Shown: positions 44,466 to 54,330, counted from the first letter of the stretch. The stretch is DNA of 64,000 nt from Vreelandella subglaciescola (GCF_900142895.1 NZ_LT670847.1:2542001-2606000), one strand, 5' to 3'. Program-made: numbers and translations. Notes: generated by a model not told the origin, from the sequence alone.

Positions 44466-45950
44466 ATGATCGAGTCGTTTAAGCAAACCTGGCTTTCCAA
44501 CCTGAGAGCCGACGTGCTGTCGGGGATCGTGGTGGCGCTGGCGCTGATTCCCGAGGCCATCGCCTTTTCCATTATCGCCGGCGTTGACCCCAAGATCGGG
44601 CTGTACGCGTCTTTCGCCATCTGTGTAATTATCGCCTTTACCGGCGGCCGGCCGGGGATGATCTCGGCGGCGACCGGCGCCATGGCGCTATTGATGGTCA
44701 CGCTGGTCAAGGAGCACGGGCTCGAGTATCTGCTCGCCGCCACGCTTTTGACCGGCGTGCTGCAAATTGTCGCCGGCTATTTGCGCCTGGCTGACCTGAT
44801 GCGTTTTGTGTCGCGCTCGGTGGTCACGGGCTTTGTTAACGCGCTGGCCATCCTGATTTTCATGGCTCAGCTGCCCGAGCTGACCGACGTGACCTGGCAC
44901 GTTTATGCCATGACCGCTGCGGGGCTGGGGATTATCTACGGCTTTCCCTACCTGCCGAAAGTGGGGAAATCGGTACCCTCGCCGCTGGTGTGCATTCTGG
45001 TGCTGACGGTGGTGTATCTGGCTACCGGCATGGAAATTCGCACCGTGGGCGATATGGGCGAGCTTCCCGACAGCCTGCCGATTTTTCTGTGGCCGGACGT
45101 GCCGCTGACGCTGGAAACGCTCAAGATCATCTTCCCGTACTCGCTGATGCTGGCCGTGGTGGGGCTGTTGGAGTCGATGATGACCGCCACCATCGTCGAT
45201 GACCTGACCGACACCACCAGCAACAAGAATCGCGAGTGCAAAGGGCAGGGCGTGGCCAACATCGGCGCCGGGCTTCTGGGCGGCATGGCCGGCTGCGCGA
45301 TGATCGGCCAGTCGGTGATCAACGTGAAATCCGGCGGGCGTCAGCGCACGTCAACGCTGGTGGCCGGCGTTGCCCTGCTGATCATGGTGGTCTTTCTGGC
45401 TGACTGGGTATCGCTGATTCCCATGGCCGCGCTGGTCGCCGTGATGATCATGGTGTCCATCGGCACGTTCAGCTGGGAGTCCATTCGCGATCTGAAAAAA
45501 CTCCCCATGAGCACCAACATGGTGATGCTCGCTACCGTGGCCGTCACGGTCAGCACCCACAATCTGGCGCTGGGCGTGTTTGTCGGCGTGTTGCTGGCAG
45601 CGCTTAACTTTGCCAATAAGGTGGGTAACATCCTCTATATTGGGTCCCATGAGGTAGAGGCCGGCAAGGCGCGCGAGTATCAGGTGGTTGGTCAGGTGTT
45701 TTTTGCCTCCTGTAAGCGTTTTGGCGAAGCGTTTGACTTCAAGGAGAGCGTCGATGACGTCACCATTGACCTGTCCCGCGCGCATTTTTGGGATGTCAGC
45801 GCCGTCGAAGCTCTTGACCGCGTGGTGATCAAGTTCCGCCGTGAAGGCACCGAGGTGACGCTGGTGGGCCTGAACGAAGCCAGCGCGACCATTGTTGATC
45901 GCTATGCGATTCACAACGATGCCGAAGCTGTGGACAAACTCATGGGCTAG
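44466..45950 (+). CDS. SulP family transporter with STAS domain
   Basis: A 494-aa SulP/SLC26 carrier, shorter than the one at 6.5 kb. It begins [20 protein letters not shown] and has [17 protein letters not shown], the [19 protein letters not shown] segment and a C-terminal STAS domain (about 395-490, [19 protein letters not shown]). The LIPEAIAF and GG(R)[10 protein letters not shown] motifs place it with bacterial bicarbonate- or sulfate-type SulP proteins. A tandem Usp gene follows 42 bp downstream on the same strand and is often linked with such carriers. The ATG lies 70 bp after the EamA gene. Confidence 0.88.
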   Translation: MIESFKQTWLSNLRADVLSGIVVALALIPEAIAFSIIAGVDPKIGLYASFAICVIIAFTGGRPGMISAATGAMALLMVTLVKEHGLEYLLAATLLTGVLQIVAGYLRLADLMRFVSRSVVTGFVNALAILIFMAQLPELTDVTWHVYAMTAAGLGIIYGFPYLPKVGKSVPSPLVCILVLTVVYLATGMEIRTVGDMGELPDSLPIFLWPDVPLTLETLKIIFPYSLMLAVVGLLESMMTATIVDDLTDTTSNKNRECKGQGVANIGAGLLGGMAGCAMIGQSVINVKSGGRQRTSTLVAGVALLIMVVFLADWVSLIPMAALVAVMIMVSIGTFSWESIRDLKKLPMSTNMVMLATVAVTVSTHNLALGVFVGVLLAALNFANKVGNILYIGSHEVEAGKAREYQVVGQVFFASCKRFGEAFDFKESVDDVTIDLSRAHFWDVSAVEALDRVVIKFRREGTEVTLVGLNEASATIVDRYAIHNDAEAVDKLMG

Positions 45951-45992
45951 CAGCATTGATGTCCGTCAGGCGACTAAAACAGGAGAGTCAGG

Positions 45993-46853
45993 ATGACAGA
46001 ATACGTAACGGCCGCCATCGACGGCTCGTCGTTTTCCCAGAGCGTATGCGACTACGCCACCTGGGCCAGCCAGGCGCTGGGCGCGCCGCTGATGTTTTTG
46101 CACGCGGTGGATAATCATCCGCCGGTGGTCGAAGACGCCGATCTTTCCGGCAGCCTGCAGCTGGGCGCACGCGAAACGCTGATGGAAGAGCTGGCCGAGC
46201 TGGATGAAAAGCGTGCCAAGCTCAATCGCGAGCAGGGGCAGCTGATGCTGGAGGCCGCGCAGACCCGCGCGGCTGAACGCGGTACGCCAGAGGCAAAAAC
46301 GCGCCAGCGCAACGGCACGCTGGTGGAAACCCTGGCTGACCACGAAGACGAAACGCGGCTGTTGGTGCTGGGCAAGCGCGGTGAAAGCGCGGATCAGGCC
46401 AGCGGCCATCTGGGCTCGAGCCTTGAGCGCGTGGTGCGCGAACTGCGCCGCCCGATTCTAATGGTGCCGCGCGGCGGGTTCAGTGCGCCCCGCAAAGTGA
46501 TGATTGCCTTTGATGGTAGCAAAACGGCGCGCAAGGGCGTTGAGATGCTGGCCAAAAGCCCGCTGTTCAAGGGCCTGGCCTGCCACGTGGTGACCGTGAG
46601 CGCGGATACCGCCGAGCACCGCATGGCGCTGGCCTGGGCGGTTAATCTGCTGCAGGATGCCGGGCTGGGGGCCGAAGGAGCGATTCGTGCCGGTGATGCC
46701 GAAGCCACGCTGCACGCCTACGAATCAGAGCACGACATTGATATTACCGTGATGGGCGCCTACGGCCATTCGCGTATTCGTCAGCTGCTGGTCGGCAGTA
46801 CCACCACCAGCATGCTGCGCAATGCGCATATTCCGGTACTGATCTTGCGCTAG
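45993..46853 (+). CDS. Tandem-domain universal stress protein
   Basis: A 286-aa protein with two UspA domains. The first (1-155) ends in LLVLGKRGE and a GSSLERVVRELRRPILMVP loop. The second (about 160-286) has MIAFDGSKTARKGVEML and the ATP-loop-like VGSTTTSMLRNAHIPVLIL. Between them lies a charged helix insertion. AGGAG precedes the ATG. It probably forms a unit with the SulP gene 42 bp upstream. Tandem Usp proteins bind ATP and respond to stress; no target is known here. Confidence 0.87.
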   Translation: MTEYVTAAIDGSSFSQSVCDYATWASQALGAPLMFLHAVDNHPPVVEDADLSGSLQLGARETLMEELAELDEKRAKLNREQGQLMLEAAQTRAAERGTPEAKTRQRNGTLVETLADHEDETRLLVLGKRGESADQASGHLGSSLERVVRELRRPILMVPRGGFSAPRKVMIAFDGSKTARKGVEMLAKSPLFKGLACHVVTVSADTAEHRMALAWAVNLLQDAGLGAEGAIRAGDAEATLHAYESEHDIDITVMGAYGHSRIRQLLVGSTTTSMLRNAHIPVLILR

Positions 46854-46901
46854 CGGCCGGCGTGCTATGCCCCTGTGGGCATTGTTGTCTACGCTTAATG
46901 C

Positions 46902-48050
46902 ATGTTAACCAAGCGAAATGCCTGCTTTGACCGGTCGCTTTCCACCCATCGCTACGCCGAAGCGCTGCTCGCCGAAGCCGGTATCCGCATCAACGGCGAG
47001 CGGCCCTGGGATATCCGGCTCAAGGCGCCGGGGGTGATTGAAAACGCCCTGTCCCGGGGCAACCTGGGGCTGGGCGAAAGCTACGTGCAGGGCGACTGGG
47101 ATGCCGAGTCGCTGGACCAGTTTTTCTATCGCCTGATGCGCGCAAGGCTCAACCGGCGCGTCAAGCCGACCCAGCTGATGTACCACGCGCTGCGTGTGCG
47201 GCTGCTGAACCGCCAAAGCGGTAAACGGGCGTGGCAGGTCGGCAAGGCCCACTACGATCTGGGCAACGAATTTTACGCGGCCATGCTCGACCAGCGCATG
47301 ACCTACACCTGCGGCTACTGGAAACGCGCCACGACGCTGGACGACGCCCAGGCCGCCAAGCTGGATCTGGTGTGCCGCAAGCTTGCGCTGCAGCCCGGCA
47401 TGCGGCTGCTGGATATCGGCTGCGGCTGGGGCAGTTTCATGGCCTACGCCGCCGAACACTACGGCGTTGAATGCGTGGGGCTGACGATTTCCCGCGAGCA
47501 GGCCGATTTCGGCCAGCGGGTGATGAAGCGCGGGCTGCCGGTAACGTTTCGGCTGGCAGACTACCGGCGTGAAACCGACACCTTCGACCGCGTGGTCAGC
47601 ATCGGCATGTTCGAGCACGTGGGGCGCAAGAATCATCGCGAGTTCATGCGGGTGGCCAACCGCTGCCTGAAAGACGACGGCCTGTTTTTACTCCATACCA
47701 TCGGCAAAAACGTGGCCTCTACGCCGCCGGACCCGTGGATGGATAAATACATCTTCCCCAACGGCGATGTGCCTTCCTTTAACCGCATCGTCGCGGCGGC
47801 GGATTCCCTGTTCGTGATGGAAGACGTGCACAGCTTCGGCGCCGATTACGACCGTACGCTGATGGCGTGGCACGCCAACTTCTGCCAACACTGGCTGGAG
47901 TTCCGCGAGCAGTATGGCGATACCTTCTACCGCATGTGGCGCTATTACCTGCTCAGCTGCGCGGGCGCCTTTCGCGCCCGGGAGCTGCAGCTCTGGCAGC
48001 TGGTGCTGAGCAAAGCCGGTGTAGTGGGCGGCTATTCGCGGGTGAGCTGA
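46902..48050 (+). CDS. cfa: Cyclopropane-fatty-acyl-phospholipid synthase
   Basis: A 382-aa enzyme that adds a methylene bridge to unsaturated acyl chains of membrane lipids using SAM. The N-terminal part has GNLGLGESYVQGDWD, followed by HYDLGNEFYAAML and MTYTCGYWKRATTLDDAQ. The SAM motif is MRLLDIGCGWGSFMAYAAE, and later motifs include IGMFEHVGRKNHREFM and DYDRTLMAWHANF. Length matches CfaA. CFA formation helps membranes withstand salt and acid, in keeping with a halophile. It is probably monocistronic and converges with the aminotransferase gene. Confidence 0.93.
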   Translation: MLTKRNACFDRSLSTHRYAEALLAEAGIRINGERPWDIRLKAPGVIENALSRGNLGLGESYVQGDWDAESLDQFFYRLMRARLNRRVKPTQLMYHALRVRLLNRQSGKRAWQVGKAHYDLGNEFYAAMLDQRMTYTCGYWKRATTLDDAQAAKLDLVCRKLALQPGMRLLDIGCGWGSFMAYAAEHYGVECVGLTISREQADFGQRVMKRGLPVTFRLADYRRETDTFDRVVSIGMFEHVGRKNHREFMRVANRCLKDDGLFLLHTIGKNVASTPPDPWMDKYIFPNGDVPSFNRIVAAADSLFVMEDVHSFGADYDRTLMAWHANFCQHWLEFREQYGDTFYRMWRYYLLSCAGAFRARELQLWQLVLSKAGVVGGYSRVS

Positions 48051-48064
48051 GCCGACGGTCGGCG

Positions 48065-49231
48065 TTAATCGCCTTGCAGCGCCGCTTCCAGTACGGCCAG
48101 CCGGCCGGGCGTCAGCGCGTCTTCCACGGCGGTAATCCGCAGCAGGTTGCCAATGTCGGGGTGTGCCGGCCGGGTGATGAGCTTTCCTTCGCCCAGCAGC
48201 GTCTGGTGTACCCGAGCGGCCTGTTCGGCGCTTTCCAGCCGCAGCGCGACAAAGTTGGTCGCACTGGGCAGCACCTCGGCTCCCAACGCGCTAAAGTGCG
48301 CGGCGAGGCGCTCGCGCCGCACCTTGACCGCCTCGATATGCGCCCGGGTTTCCTCGGGGTAGTCGAGCACCGTTTCGGCAATGGCCTGGGTCAGCGTCGA
48401 TACCGCGTAGTGAATCCTGACCTTCATCATCAGCGAAAGCACCCAGGGCTCGGCGATGGCATAGCCAATACGCAGGCCGGCCAGCCCGTGCGCCTTGGAC
48501 AGCGTGCGCAAGCGGATAACCCCCGGCAGGGCTTGAGACAGGGCTGGAGACAGTCTTGAAGACCGGGCACCGCTGGCAGCGTTATCGCGGCTGTCCTCAC
48601 GAAAGTCATCACGACTGTCATCACGAAAGTCGCCGTAGGCTTCGTCGAGCAGCAGCCAGCAGCCTTCCGGCAGGCGCTTTCGCAGCGCGGCAATATCGGC
48701 GTCCGTATGTAAATGCCCGCTGGGGTTATCGGGGTTGGCCAGATACACCAGCTGCGCGCGCTCGCGCTGGGCGGCATCAGCAAGGGCGTCGAGATCCGGC
48801 GCCAGCACGCCGGGCGCCTGCCGGTAGGCCGGCTCAACCAGCCGGCAGCCGTGGCCACGGGCAAAGTAGCCAAAGGTGGGGTAGGTGCCGGCGGTGGCGA
48901 CCACCGTGGTGCCCGGCTCGGCCACGGCGCGCAGCGTCAGCGCAATCAGGCTGTCGGCACCGGCGTCTACCAGCAGGTTCTCCAGCGCAATGTGCTGCTG
49001 ACGGCTGAGGCGCTCGCGCACCCCCAGCGCCTCGGCATCGCCATAGCCGTAAACGTGTTCGGCCACGGCGTCGCCAAAGCGTTCGCGCAGCGCACGGTGG
49101 GGCATGTCCAGCCCTTCGTTGGACCCCAGCCGGTGGGGAATGGCGTGGCCGAGTTTGCGTTCCAGCACCTTGATGCCGGGAAATGGATTGTGCGGGCCGT
49201 CGCCGTCAAAGCGATGGGGATAGCGGGGCAT
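48065..49231 (-). CDS. HisC-like class I/II aminotransferase
   Basis: A 388-aa PLP enzyme of the histidinol-phosphate aminotransferase type. It has LGSNEGLDMPHRALRERF near the N-terminus, the YLANPDNPSGH motif, LLLDEAYGDF with the PLP Asp, and the Lys in RTLSKAHGLAGLRIGYA. After the DEAYGDF motif there is an insertion of about 30 residues with four DxRD/E units and a Ser/Ala-rich stretch, encoded by 12-bp tandem repeats. ATG 49231 is used; the longer frame overlaps the ubiH-type gene. It lies downstream of that gene on the same strand. The true substrate is uncertain. Confidence 0.83.
   Translation of the reverse strand: MPRYPHRFDGDGPHNPFPGIKVLERKLGHAIPHRLGSNEGLDMPHRALRERFGDAVAEHVYGYGDAEALGVRERLSRQQHIALENLLVDAGADSLIALTLRAVAEPGTTVVATAGTYPTFGYFARGHGCRLVEPAYRQAPGVLAPDLDALADAAQRERAQLVYLANPDNPSGHLHTDADIAALRKRLPEGCWLLLDEAYGDFRDDSRDDFREDSRDNAASGARSSRLSPALSQALPGVIRLRTLSKAHGLAGLRIGYAIAEPWVLSLMMKVRIHYAVSTLTQAIAETVLDYPEETRAHIEAVKVRRERLAAHFSALGAEVLPSATNFVALRLESAEQAARVHQTLLGEGKLITRPAHPDIGNLLRITAVEDALTPGRLAVLEAALQGD
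48588..48638 (-). repeat. 12-bp tandem repeats inside the aminotransferase gene
   Basis: Units of 12 bp of the type CGAAAGTCATCA / CGACTGTCATCA (plus strand) encode DFRD-DSRD-DFRE-DSRD after the PLP Asp motif. The insertion is in frame and falls in a surface loop by position. Confidence 0.75.
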
Positions 49232-49254
49232 GGCGGCTCTCTCGTCGGTGAATG

Positions 49255-50427
49255 CTAGCGTTTGGCGAACGGATTCAGGCCGTTGGCCTGACGCGACATC
49301 ATGCGCTTGGCAGCGGGCAGGTGTTCGGCCACGCTCAGGCCGCAATCGCCCAGCTGGCGAAGCGGTTTGGCACCGGTAAACAGATGATGAAAACCGTCAG
49401 TGGCGGCGATCATTGCCTGATTGGCCAAGCGGCGCTGTAGCTCGAAGCGCAGCAGGGCGGGGTGCTCGCCGGCGTCGCGCCGGGCAAGGATGGTGTCCGC
49501 CAGGGTGTCGGCGTCGTGCAGGCCAATGTTCAGCCCCTGGCCGGCCAGTGGGTGCACCACGTGGGCGGCGTCACCGATCAACGCCAGACGCTTGCCGATA
49601 TAGCGTTTGGCGTGCTGGCGCTTGATGGGAAAACTGGCGCGGCCGGTGACGCGCAGAATGCGCCCCAGCCGTTGGGGAAACGCCGCCTCGATGGCGCGGG
49701 CTAGCGCCTCGTCGCTGAGCATTTCCCGCGCCCGGGTGGTGGTATCGCGGTCGTACCAGATCAATGATGCACGATGGCCGGGTAGCGGCAGCATGGCCTG
49801 CGGCCCCGTGGGCGTGAAACACTGCCAGCTGACATCCTGCTGGGGCAGTTCGGTTTCGACGTTGGTGATCAGCGCGCGCTGGCGGTAATCGTAGGTGCCG
49901 ATCTCGATGCCGGCCAGTTCACGCAGGGTCGAGCGCGCGCCGTCGGCGCCGACAACCAGCGCGGCGTTGAGCGTCTTGCCGTTGTCCAGCTCGAGCATTC
50001 TTGAATGGCTGGAGGCAACCGTCGAAAGCGGCGCGCAGCGGGTGTAGCAGGTCACGCCCGGCAGGGTGTGTAAGCGCTGCCACAGCGCGTACTGTAGCGC
50101 GCGGTTTTCCACAAACACGCCAAAGCGATCAAGGCCGCTGTCGGCGGCGGAAAACACGCTATGGCCGCGCCCCTGCTGGTTCCACCCTTCGATGTGACGA
50201 AACGAACAGCTGCGCGACGCGGGGATCTGCGTACCGCTGGCCTCGATAAAATCAAGCGAGCGCGCATTCAGCGAAGATATTCGCAGATCAAAGTCGCCGC
50301 TGGGTTCAGTCGGCGTAGCGCCGCGCTCAACCAGCCCCACGTTAACGCCGGCGTACCCCAGCCGGGCCGCCAGTGCAGCGCCGACCATGCCGCCGCCCAC
50401 AATAACGATTTCATGATCGCGCTGCAT
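49255..50427 (-). CDS. UbiH/UbiF-family FAD-dependent ubiquinone-biosynthesis hydroxylase
   Basis: A 390-aa flavin monooxygenase. The FAD-binding start is IVIVGGGMVGAALAARLGYAG. The family motifs LVVGADGARSTLRELAGI and LALIGDAAHVVHPLAGQGLN are present; the latter is the UbiH/VisC/COQ6 signature. It should hydroxylate the ubiquinone ring; whether at C-5, C-6 or C-1 cannot be decided. ATG 50427 has GGAGG upstream; the frame to 50457 is rejected. The HisC-like gene follows on the same strand after 23 bp. Confidence 0.87.
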   Translation of the reverse strand: MQRDHEIVIVGGGMVGAALAARLGYAGVNVGLVERGATPTEPSGDFDLRISSLNARSLDFIEASGTQIPASRSCSFRHIEGWNQQGRGHSVFSAADSGLDRFGVFVENRALQYALWQRLHTLPGVTCYTRCAPLSTVASSHSRMLELDNGKTLNAALVVGADGARSTLRELAGIEIGTYDYRQRALITNVETELPQQDVSWQCFTPTGPQAMLPLPGHRASLIWYDRDTTTRAREMLSDEALARAIEAAFPQRLGRILRVTGRASFPIKRQHAKRYIGKRLALIGDAAHVVHPLAGQGLNIGLHDADTLADTILARRDAGEHPALLRFELQRRLANQAMIAATDGFHHLFTGAKPLRQLGDCGLSVAEHLPAAKRMMSRQANGLNPFAKR

Positions 50428-50542
50428 GTTGCGTCCTCCGTTGGGTAAACTGACCATGGCGTGTTGTATCTTGACGTCAGAATCACAGTATCGTCGAGAC
50501 CCACACGCTTTGCCTAGAGCGCTTTGCTGACAGGAGACTATC

Positions 50543-52015
50543 TTGCTGACGCTTCAACACCGCTACGCCGAGCTGCCCGCGCTTTTATGGACGGCCTGCG
50601 AGCCTACCCCCGTCGCCGCGCCGCGGCTGATCGTGTTCAACACCGCGCTGGCCAAAACGCTCGGCATGGGCGAGCAGCCCGACGACGCCACGCTGGCGCA
50701 CTACTTCAGCGGCAACGAGTGCCTGCCCGGCGCGCAACCCATGGCGCTGGCCTACGCCGGCCACCAGTTCGGCAATTTTGTCCCGCAGCTGGGCGATGGC
50801 CGCGCGCTGTGGCTGGGCGAGGCGCTGGATGCCAATGGCCAGCGCCGCGACCTTCAGCTCAAGGGTAGCGGGCGCACGCCGTATTCCCGTGGCGGCGACG
50901 GCCGCTCGCCGCTGGGACCGGTGCTGCGCGAGTACCTGCTCAGCGAAGCGATGGCGGCGATGGACATTCCCACCACCCGCGCGCTTGCCGCCGTGGCCAC
51001 CGGCGAGCGCGTCATGCGCCAGCCGCCGGAGCCGGGCGCGGTGCTAACGCGGGTGGCAAAAAGCCACATCCGCGTGGGCACCTTCCAGTTTGCCGCCGCG
51101 CGGGGCGATGTGGACGCGCTCAAGGCGTTGGCCGAGCACGCCATTGAGCGCCATTACCCCGAATGTCAGGCGGAACACGGCGCCAACGCGCGCTATCTGG
51201 CGTTTTTCGAGGCGGTGGTGCGCCGTCAGGCATATCTTGTTGCCCGCTGGATGGGCGTGGGCTTTATCCACGGGGTGATGAATACCGATAACGCCAGCGT
51301 CGCCGGCGAGACCATCGACTACGGCCCCTGCGCCTTTATGGAGGCGTTTGACCCGCACAAGGTGTATAGCTCGATCGATCAGGGCGGGCGCTATGCCTTT
51401 GCCAACCAGCCGGGGATTGCCCAGTGGAACCTCGCTCGGCTGGCCGAATGCCTGCTGATGCTGATGGACGGTGACGAGCAAGCTCAGGTCGATGAAGCCA
51501 CCGCCGTGCTGCGCCGCTTTGACGACTTTTTTGCCGTCGAGCGCGCCGCGGTAAACGCCGACAAGCTGGGGCTTGCCAGTGACAACGAGGCGGCCACGCC
51601 GCTGATGGAGGCGCTGGAAGACGCCATGCACAAGGGGCAGATGGACATGACCGCGATCTTTGATGCCTTGTATCGCCATATTGCCAAGCCCGGCGAAGCC
51701 GGCCGCAAAGCGCTGCTGGCGCTGACGTTAGCCCCCGACGCGCTGGCCGGCTGGATCGAGCAGTGGCAGTGCGAGGAAGTCGCCAGCCGCGACGCCGAAC
51801 GCCTTGCCGCCATGCGCCGCGCTAATCCGGTTATCATCCCGCGCAATCACCGCGTACAGGAAGCGATCCGCGCCGCCGAAGACGGCGATTTCACCCCGTT
51901 TTACGCGCTGCTGAGCGTGGTTATCGCACCGTTTGACGACACGCCGGAAGCGCGCCGGCTAGGCGCGCCGGCCGCCTCGGACGAGAACGTGCTGCGGACT
52001 TTCTGCGGTACCTGA
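50543..52015 (+). CDS. selO: Protein adenylyltransferase SelO (YdiU)
   Basis: A 490-aa pseudokinase-fold enzyme that AMPylates protein Ser/Thr/Tyr residues, linked to redox stress. Family motifs are ALAYAGHQFGNFVPQLGDGR, LKGSGRTPYSRGGDGRSPLG and FIHGVMNTDNASVAGETIDY, which hold the ATP and metal sites. It ends FCGT. The start is TTG at 50543, preceded by CAGGAG at good spacing and giving the family N-terminus (LQHRYAELPALLWT). A UUG start may keep expression low. dinB follows after 6 bp, so the two are probably co-transcribed. Confidence 0.93.
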   Translation: MLTLQHRYAELPALLWTACEPTPVAAPRLIVFNTALAKTLGMGEQPDDATLAHYFSGNECLPGAQPMALAYAGHQFGNFVPQLGDGRALWLGEALDANGQRRDLQLKGSGRTPYSRGGDGRSPLGPVLREYLLSEAMAAMDIPTTRALAAVATGERVMRQPPEPGAVLTRVAKSHIRVGTFQFAAARGDVDALKALAEHAIERHYPECQAEHGANARYLAFFEAVVRRQAYLVARWMGVGFIHGVMNTDNASVAGETIDYGPCAFMEAFDPHKVYSSIDQGGRYAFANQPGIAQWNLARLAECLLMLMDGDEQAQVDEATAVLRRFDDFFAVERAAVNADKLGLASDNEAATPLMEALEDAMHKGQMDMTAIFDALYRHIAKPGEAGRKALLALTLAPDALAGWIEQWQCEEVASRDAERLAAMRRANPVIIPRNHRVQEAIRAAEDGDFTPFYALLSVVIAPFDDTPEARRLGAPAASDENVLRTFCGT

Positions 52016-52021
52016 CCGGCG

Positions 52022-53068
52022 ATGCGCAAAATCATCCACTGCGACTGCGACTGCTTTTACGCCGCGGTCGAAATGCGCGATAACCCGGCGCTGGCGGACA
52101 TTCCCATTGCGATTGGCGGCAGCGTCGAGCGTCGCGGCGTTGTCGCCACCTGCAACTATCCCGCGCGGGCTTACGGCATCCACTCGGCGATGCCCACCGC
52201 GCAGGCGCTCAAGCGCTGCCCGCACCTCACGCTGATTCGCGGCGATATGCCCAAATACAAGGCCGTAGCGCAGCAGGTGTTTGCCATTTATCGCGACGTC
52301 ACCGAGCTGGTCGAGCCGCTGTCCCTCGACGAAGCCTACCTGGACGTCTCAGAGGTGAGCGCTCACCAGGGCAGCGCTACGCGCATGGCCGAGGCGATTC
52401 GCGCGCGGGTGGCGCGCGAGGTGGGTATTACCGTCTCGGCGGGGGTGGCGCCCAACAAATTTCTGGCCAAGATCGCCAGCGACTGGCACAAACCCGACGG
52501 GCTGTGCGTGATTACGCCCGACGCCATCGACGATTTTGTCCGTGCGCTGCCGGTCAAAAAGATTCACGGCGTCGGGCCGCGCACCGGTGAAAAGCTCAAG
52601 GCGCTGGGTATTACCACCTGCGACGACGTACGTAAGCGCTCGCTTACCGAGCTGGTCGAGCATTTCGGGCGCTTTGGTCAACGCCTTCACGAGCTCAGCT
52701 GGGGGCACGACGAGCGCCCGGTGAAAATCCACCGCGAGCGTAAATCGGTCAGCACCGAGCAGACCTACCCGCAGGATTTACCCGGGCTCGACGCCTGCCG
52801 CCGCGAACTGCCGGCGCTGATCGACGACCTGAAACGCCGCTACCAGCGCCTTGATCCGCCGCCCGGCGTGCGCGGGGCGATGGTCAAGATCAAGTTCAAC
52901 GACTTCACCCAGACCACCGTGGAGCACGCCGGCGCGATCCCCGACGACGCACCGTTTGCCGCGCTGTTAAGCGCCGGCTGGCAGCGCGGTAAGCGCCCCG
53001 TGCGGCTGCTGGGGGTGGGCTACCGCTTGGCCGAACCTGCCCCCGACACCCAGCTGACGCTTTTCTGA
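52022..53068 (+). CDS. dinB: DNA polymerase IV (DinB)
   Basis: A 348-aa Y-family translesion polymerase. The catalytic Asp in IIHCDCDCFYAAVEMRDNP and the SLDEAYLDVS motif are intact, followed by GITVSAGVAPNKFLAKIASD. A helix-hairpin-helix with VKKIHGVGPRTGEKLKALG and the little-finger domain with KSVSTEQTY follow. The C-terminus (TQLTLF) fits the beta-clamp binding motif QLxLF. It begins 6 bp after selO without a clear promoter of its own; no LexA box was seen directly before it. Confidence 0.94.
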   Translation: MRKIIHCDCDCFYAAVEMRDNPALADIPIAIGGSVERRGVVATCNYPARAYGIHSAMPTAQALKRCPHLTLIRGDMPKYKAVAQQVFAIYRDVTELVEPLSLDEAYLDVSEVSAHQGSATRMAEAIRARVAREVGITVSAGVAPNKFLAKIASDWHKPDGLCVITPDAIDDFVRALPVKKIHGVGPRTGEKLKALGITTCDDVRKRSLTELVEHFGRFGQRLHELSWGHDERPVKIHRERKSVSTEQTYPQDLPGLDACRRELPALIDDLKRRYQRLDPPPGVRGAMVKIKFNDFTQTTVEHAGAIPDDAPFAALLSAGWQRGKRPVRLLGVGYRLAEPAPDTQLTLF

Positions 53069-53136
53069 GGTGCAGAACGGCCTGTTGGCATTCAGGCTTT
53101 CATTCGGAAATAAAACAGTCGTATGATTGTAGCGCC

Positions 53137-53175
53137 GCCGACCTGATACGCTGATCTGATAAGCCGACCTGATAA
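53137..53175 (+). repeat. Three 13-bp tandem repeats upstream of the hydrolase gene
   Basis: Units at 53137, 53150 and 53163 share the pattern GCCGACCTGATAA. They are intergenic, between dinB and the hydrolase start codon, and end near the AGAGCC ribosome site. Confidence 0.65.
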
Positions 53176-53186
53176 AGAGCCCTGCC

Positions 53187-54008
53187 ATGAGCCAACCCAC
53201 CGCTAAAGCCCGTCCCCGGCTGGTATTCGCCCACGCCAATGGTTTCCCCGGGCTGAGCTACAAAAGCCTGCTGGCGCCGCTGGCCGATACGTTCGATGTT
53301 CACCCGCTGGAGCGTTTGGGGCATCACCCGGATTATCCGGTCAATCATAACTGGGGAAATATGGTCGACGAGCTGTTGGCGAGCCTGCCGGCGTCCGGCG
53401 AGCGCGTATTGGGCGTCGGCCATTCGCTGGGCGGCCTGCTGATGGCCATGGCTGCGCGCCAGCGCCCCGAACGCTTTTACGGCGTGATAATGCTGGACCC
53501 GCCGATGCTGCTGGGCATTGACGCGCTGGCGATGAAGGCGGCCAAGCGGCTGGGCTTTATTGACCGTATTACGCCGGCGGGTAAGACGCTGAAGCGCCGC
53601 CGTGAATGGCCCAGCCGCGAAGCGATGGCCCACTCGCTACGCCGTCGCGGGCTGTTTCGCAGCTTTACCGCTGAGGCGCTCAACGACTACGTTCAGGCCG
53701 GCTCGCGGCCGCTGGATGATGGCCGCGTGACGCTGGCCTTCCAGCCCGAGATCGAAGTCGAGATTTTTCGTCACCTGCCGGATGACATCACGCGGCTGCC
53801 GCAAACGCTGGGCGTTCCGTCGGTGCTGGTGGCAGGCGAAACGTCAGACTTGATGACCGCTGCGCGCGTCAAGCGGCTCAAGCGTCGCGGCATGCGCGTG
53901 CTGAACGTACCCGGCTCGCACATGTTTCCCATGGAATACCCCGCGCCGACCCGCGAAGCGATACGCCAGGCGTGGGCGATGATCGAGGCGGCCAACGCCT
54001 CGGCATGA
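53187..54008 (+). CDS. Alpha/beta hydrolase
   Basis: A 273-aa alpha/beta hydrolase. The nucleophile elbow is VLGVGHSLGGLLM (GHSLG, Ser about residue 79). The start LVFAHANGFPGLSYKSLLAPL carries the HANG oxyanion motif in place of HGxP. The final His lies in NVPGSHMFPMEYP, and an Asp in GETSDLM completes the triad. Cap-domain residues 110-180 are very basic. The substrate is unknown; relatives are annotated as esterases or epoxide-hydrolase-like. It is a separate gene 118 bp after dinB. Confidence 0.8.
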   Translation: MSQPTAKARPRLVFAHANGFPGLSYKSLLAPLADTFDVHPLERLGHHPDYPVNHNWGNMVDELLASLPASGERVLGVGHSLGGLLMAMAARQRPERFYGVIMLDPPMLLGIDALAMKAAKRLGFIDRITPAGKTLKRRREWPSREAMAHSLRRRGLFRSFTAEALNDYVQAGSRPLDDGRVTLAFQPEIEVEIFRHLPDDITRLPQTLGVPSVLVAGETSDLMTAARVKRLKRRGMRVLNVPGSHMFPMEYPAPTREAIRQAWAMIEAANASA

Positions 54009-54078
54009 TCGCCGTGCGAGATGTGATAGCGTGAAGGGACTCACTTACGTTATCAGGATCATGCTATCAGGAGGCGTT

Positions 54079-54330
54079 ATGTACCTTTCCATGCAGCTGA
54101 GCTATTACCCGTTGAAAGACGACTTCAAACCGCCGGTCAAGGAGGTGATCAAGCGCCTTGAGGCCTCGGGGCTTGAGGTGTATTCCAACCGCATGAGCAC
54201 CCAGGTGTTCGGCGACTTTGATGCGGTGATGGCCGCGCTTGCCGAGCTGATGAAGTGGTCGTTCGAGACCTACGGCAAGGCCGCGTTTACCGCCAACTTC
54301 CTCGAAGGCGACCGCCGACCGCGCGCTTAA
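54079..54330 (+). CDS. YkoF/thiamine-binding-like small protein
   Basis: An 83-aa ferredoxin-like protein matching single-domain YkoF/MTH1187 (thiamine-binding, DUF77) proteins: LSMQLSYYPLKDDFKPPVKE, SGLEVYSNRMSTQVFGDFDA. It probably binds thiamine or hydroxymethylpyrimidine, or acts as a small oligomeric sensor. AGGAGG precedes ATG 54079, which fixes the start over an upstream in-frame Met. Its stop overlaps the stop of the convergent MFS gene by 4 bp. Confidence 0.75.
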   Translation: MYLSMQLSYYPLKDDFKPPVKEVIKRLEASGLEVYSNRMSTQVFGDFDAVMAALAELMKWSFETYGKAAFTANFLEGDRRPRA

